Shown here: piece after piece, positions 61,130 through 64,000 of the stretch
Position numbering within the stretch: position 1 is the first letter of the stretch
Layout of the letters: the number at the start of each line of letters is the position of its first letter
Assembly: GCA_020633435.1 (NCBI GenBank)
Contig: JACKDP010000005.1
Location: 124,001 to 188,000, forward strand
Origin: Myxococcales bacterium
GTDB taxonomy: Bacteria; Myxococcota_A; Bradymonadia; UBA7976; UBA1532
DNA: 64,000 nucleotides
Direction of reading: 5' to 3'
Made by a program: the position numbers and the translations under genes
The notes under the pieces: generated by a model
What the model was told of the DNA's origin: nothing
The model's input: the letters and a program-made list of their open reading frames with translations, nothing else
Databases searched by the model: none

Positions 61130-64000
61130 ATGGCTCGCACCGCCCGCATCCGCCGGCGAGGCACCCGCTTCATCCGCTACGGCCTCATCGCCGCGATGGC
61201 GCTGACCGGCTGCGATGACGGCACCTCGACGCGCACCCCCCCCACCGACGGCCCGGGCGACCAGCCCGCCGTCGCCGGGCTCAGCCTGGACGAGACCCAG
61301 ATCAGCGCCACCCTGGGCGAGCGCGACCTGAGCGTCCGGCTCAACCTGCACCGCACCCGGGACGGCCGCGCCACCGGCACCGTCCGCGTCTCCCTGGAGA
61401 AGCTGGGCGAGGTCGGCGCCATCGCCCAGGGCGAAGTCGCCTTCGAGGCCGACGACGCCGACGTCCCCGTCGACCTGACGATGGCCCTGCCCGCGGGGCT
61501 CGAGGCCACCGACCCCAGCGCCACCGCCAGCTACGTGCTGCGCTACCGCGTCGAGTGGGACGGGGCGCCCATCTGGGGCCGCCGCTCCCTCTTCGCCGCC
61601 GTCCGCCTGGCCGAGACGCAGCTCTTGTCCACCGACACCTTCCAGGTCGACGTGCCCGGCTACCTGCGCCTGCTGACGCGGGATCCGCAGAGCGGCGAGG
61701 CCCTGGGCGACCTGCCCGTGACGGTGTCGCTGGCCCAGGTCAACGTGGATCCGGTGCTGCTCTACGAGGGCCGCACCAACGCCTTCGGCGAGCTGGCCGC
61801 GGCCATCCGCGCCGGCGAGGCCCTCGTCGGCGACGGCGAGCTCATCGTGCGCGTCGAGACGCCCACCGGCCCCCAGGAGCTGCGCGCCGCCGTGGCCGTG
61901 GAGCGGGCCACCAAGGTCCTCGTCACCACCGACAAGCCCCTCTACCAGCCCGGCCAGACCATCCACCTGCGCGCCCTGGCCCTGCGCCGCCCCGATCTGG
62001 GCCCCGACGCCGGCCGCGAGGTCGTCTGGGAGATCTTCGACGGCAAGGACAACAAGGTCGAGCGCATCGCCACCGAGACGGACGCCTATGGCGTGACGAG
62101 CGGCAAGTTCGAGCTGGCCCGCGAGGTGAACCAGGGCCGCTACCGCATCGTGGCGACGGTGGGCGACACGGTCACCGAGAAGACCGTCAACGTCGAGCGC
62201 TACGCCCTGCCCAAGTTCGACCTCGACCTGGATCTGGACCGGGAGGTCTACTTCGCCGGCGACACGATGACGGGCACCATCCGGGCCCGGTACTTCTTTG
62301 GCCAGGCGGTGGCCGGCGGCACGGTGAGCCTGAGCGCCAGCACCCTCGACGCGGGCGAGACCGTCTTCGCGGAGCTGCACGGCGCCACCAACGAGGAGGG
62401 CCTGTACCGCTTCGAGCTGCGCGTGCCCGACTACCTCGTCGGCCAGCCCCTCGAGCAGGGCGGGGCGCTGCTGCAGCTCGCGCTGGAGGTCACCGACACG
62501 GCGGGCCAGGCGCGCTCCGTGAGCCGCACCGTGCGCGTCGCCAAGGGCCCGCTGGAGGTGGCGGTCGTCCCCGAGAGCGGCACGTATGTAGCCGGCATCG
62601 AACAGAAGCTGCTGCTGCGCAGCCTGGACGCCGCCGGGCACCCGGTGGCCGCGACGTTCGAGCTGACGGTCAACGGCGTGGCCCAGCCCCCGGTCGACAC
62701 CGACGCCAACGGCCTGGGCAGCGCCGTCGTCTTCTCCCGCGAGACGCAGCTCGCCGTGCAGGTGCGCGCCACCCGCGGCGATGACGAGATCGAGGGCACC
62801 TACACCTTCGTGGCGGGCGATCCGTCACCGGACGGCGCCGTGCTCGTCCGCACCGACAAGGCCCTGTACCGCGTGGGCGACGTGCTGAAGCTCGACGCCG
62901 AGGTGGTCGGCGCCCCCGACCGCGTCTTCATGGACGTCGTGCGCGGCGGCCAGACGGTGCTGACCGAGGTGCTCAAGCCCGACGGTGACGGCCACGCCAC
63001 CTACGACCTGACGCTCACCCCGGACCACGCCGGCCCCCTCAAGGTCAGCGTCTACTACCTGGCGCAGGGCAGCACGCTGCGCCGCGACCAGGCCACCGTC
63101 TACGTCGATCTGGCCAGCCAGCTCAGCGTCGAGATGACCACCGACCGGCCGGTCTACGCGCCGGGCGAGGAGGCCCTGCTGACGGTGAAGGTCACCGACG
63201 GCGACGGCGTGGGCCGCGCGGCGGCCGTGGGCCTGCAGGGCGTGGACGAGGCCGTCTACAGCCTCATGGAGTTCCGCCCCGGCCTCGAGAACACCTACTT
63301 CCGCATCGAGGGCGAGCTGGGCCAGCCCCGCTACCAGGTGGGCGTGCCCGGCCTCGCGACGCTGGTGAGCGGCGGCGGCGCCGACCAGGATCCCGTCCGC
63401 CAGGCCCAGGCCGAGCTGCTCTTCGCCGCCTCCGGCGACGACGCCCTGCAGCCCATCGCCATCAACACCTTCAAGGAGGCCCTCGCCGCCGTCCCGGGCC
63501 TCATCCGCCCGGCGCTGCAGCAGGGCTTCGACGCCTTCACGGCCCGGCTGGAGGAGGCCGCCCGCGCCACCGGCAGCCCCGAGGCCTTCGACGTGGCCGG
63601 CTGGGTCGGCCGCAACAGCCGCAGCCTCTACGATCCCTGGGGCCAGCCGATGGTCGTCGAGCACACGGGCGGCTGGCAGATCCGCGCCACCAGCTACGGC
63701 CCCGACGAGCTGGCGGACACCGCGGACGACCAGACGCTCACCGTGGACGTCGCGCAGCGCGTCTTCCCGCCGCCCCCGGCCCCCGAGGGGGAGTGGGGCG
63801 GCGCCCCCAACGCGGGCGGCGGCGGCGACTTCGACAACGACGCCGACGGCCTGGCCGACGCCCCCGCCGACGAGCGCGACGACGGGGCGGGCGGCGGCGT
63901 CCGCGTCCGCCGGAACTTCCCCGAGACGCTCTTCGTCGAGCCCTCGCTCATCACCAACGGCGACGGCACCGCCACGATGCGCGTCCCGCTGGCCGACAGC
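61130..64000 (+). CDS. Alpha-2-macroglobulin-like lipoprotein (partial, runs off the right edge)
   Basis: The 957 visible residues begin with a lipoprotein signal (IRYGLIAAMALTGCDDG, Cys about 27). They hold macroglobulin-type beta domains: VTTDKPLYQPGQTIHLRALAL (MG2 mark, about residues 265-285), DREVYFAGDTMTGTIRARYF, RTDKALYRVGDVLKLDAEV, TTDRPVYAPGEEALLTVKV, and VGLQGVDEAVYSLMEF (the bait-region side motif). An unusual Gly/Asp-rich stretch (GGGGDFDNDADGLADAPADE) precedes the end. Macroglobulins trap proteases; the thioester motif CxEQ would lie beyond the window. The ATG at 61130 has GGAGGGAGAG upstream. The frame stays open to the last base. Confidence 0.92.
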   Translation, partial: MARTARIRRRGTRFIRYGLIAAMALTGCDDGTSTRTPPTDGPGDQPAVAGLSLDETQISATLGERDLSVRLNLHRTRDGRATGTVRVSLEKLGEVGAIAQGEVAFEADDADVPVDLTMALPAGLEATDPSATASYVLRYRVEWDGAPIWGRRSLFAAVRLAETQLLSTDTFQVDVPGYLRLLTRDPQSGEALGDLPVTVSLAQVNVDPVLLYEGRTNAFGELAAAIRAGEALVGDGELIVRVETPTGPQELRAAVAVERATKVLVTTDKPLYQPGQTIHLRALALRRPDLGPDAGREVVWEIFDGKDNKVERIATETDAYGVTSGKFELAREVNQGRYRIVATVGDTVTEKTVNVERYALPKFDLDLDLDREVYFAGDTMTGTIRARYFFGQAVAGGTVSLSASTLDAGETVFAELHGATNEEGLYRFELRVPDYLVGQPLEQGGALLQLALEVTDTAGQARSVSRTVRVAKGPLEVAVVPESGTYVAGIEQKLLLRSLDAAGHPVAATFELTVNGVAQPPVDTDANGLGSAVVFSRETQLAVQVRATRGDDEIEGTYTFVAGDPSPDGAVLVRTDKALYRVGDVLKLDAEVVGAPDRVFMDVVRGGQTVLTEVLKPDGDGHATYDLTLTPDHAGPLKVSVYYLAQGSTLRRDQATVYVDLASQLSVEMTTDRPVYAPGEEALLTVKVTDGDGVGRAAAVGLQGVDEAVYSLMEFRPGLENTYFRIEGELGQPRYQVGVPGLATLVSGGGADQDPVRQAQAELLFAASGDDALQPIAINTFKEALAAVPGLIRPALQQGFDAFTARLEEAARATGSPEAFDVAGWVGRNSRSLYDPWGQPMVVEHTGGWQIRATSYGPDELADTADDQTLTVDVAQRVFPPPPAPEGEWGGAPNAGGGGDFDNDADGLADAPADERDDGAGGGVRVRRNFPETLFVEPSLITNGDGTATMRVPLADS

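Overview
The window is very GC-rich (clearly above 70 percent) and almost fully coding, with many 1-11 base gene overlaps. It looks like a chromosomal segment of a Myxococcota-type (former Deltaproteobacteria) bacterium. The evidence is content and style: lipoproteins with long Gly-Gly-Ala-Gly-Gly-Met linkers, Cys-rich lipoproteins, a thrombospondin type-3 repeat protein, an FG-GAP/ASPIC protein, a Ser/Thr kinase with a class III cyclase, a CarH-like B12 photoreceptor beside carotenoid genes, and a eukaryotic-type (GSII) glutamine synthetase. I saw no rRNA, tRNA, CRISPR array, insertion sequence or prophage. No gene-free stretch exceeds about 300 bases.

Layout. 1-253: 5' part of rpsN. 496-1297: a catalytically dead metallo-beta-lactamase-like gene with two frameshifts. 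1427-12568: a long run of overlapping genes, tatB-tatC, a COG2509 FAD dehydrogenase, an unknown protein, a FecR-like protein, a TPR/CHAT-like protein that appears to lack its catalytic pair, a membrane adenylate cyclase and a Ser/Thr kinase with a receiver-like tail. 12648-15347: an intact caspase-fold domain protein and a bulb-lectin-like lipid-free secreted protein meet tail to tail with no stop codon for either. 15505-18989: acyl-CoA carboxylase biotin carboxylase and biotin carrier, a small barrel-like protein, and a molybdopterin oxidoreductase fused to pentapeptide repeats. 19048-24331: envelope lipoproteins, with the DUF4331 family split over two genes. 24592-28600: panE, exodeoxyribonuclease III, a PlsC-like acyltransferase, cbiX and an exported unknown. 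28597-32074: the light/B12 regulator carH, divergent from crtI-crtB. 32067-39171: RluA-type pseudouridine synthase, a small helical protein, DUF808, a J-domain/HTH plus MinD-like pair, tmcA and a TetR regulator. 39266-46258: lipoproteins, small c-type cytochromes, glnII behind a sigma-54-like promoter, a creatininase-family enzyme and an OPT transporter. 46429-64000: ASPIC/FG-GAP protein, hrpB, FKBP, more lipoproteins, an M28 peptidase with a Cys-rich tail, a GNAT-like gene with a frameshift, a membrane protein, a TSP3 protein and the start of an alpha-2-macroglobulin-like lipoprotein.

How the genes fit together. The most notable block is the translationally coupled FecR / TPR-CHAT / cyclase / kinase run followed by a caspase: a plausible envelope-sensing signalling unit. 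The carotenoid genes form a compact light-controlled unit. Much of the rest builds or decorates the cell envelope. Several genes are broken by single-base shifts in G/C runs, and two convergent genes share a stop-less junction, so part of this window may carry sequence or assembly errors, and the affected proteins should be read with that in mind.
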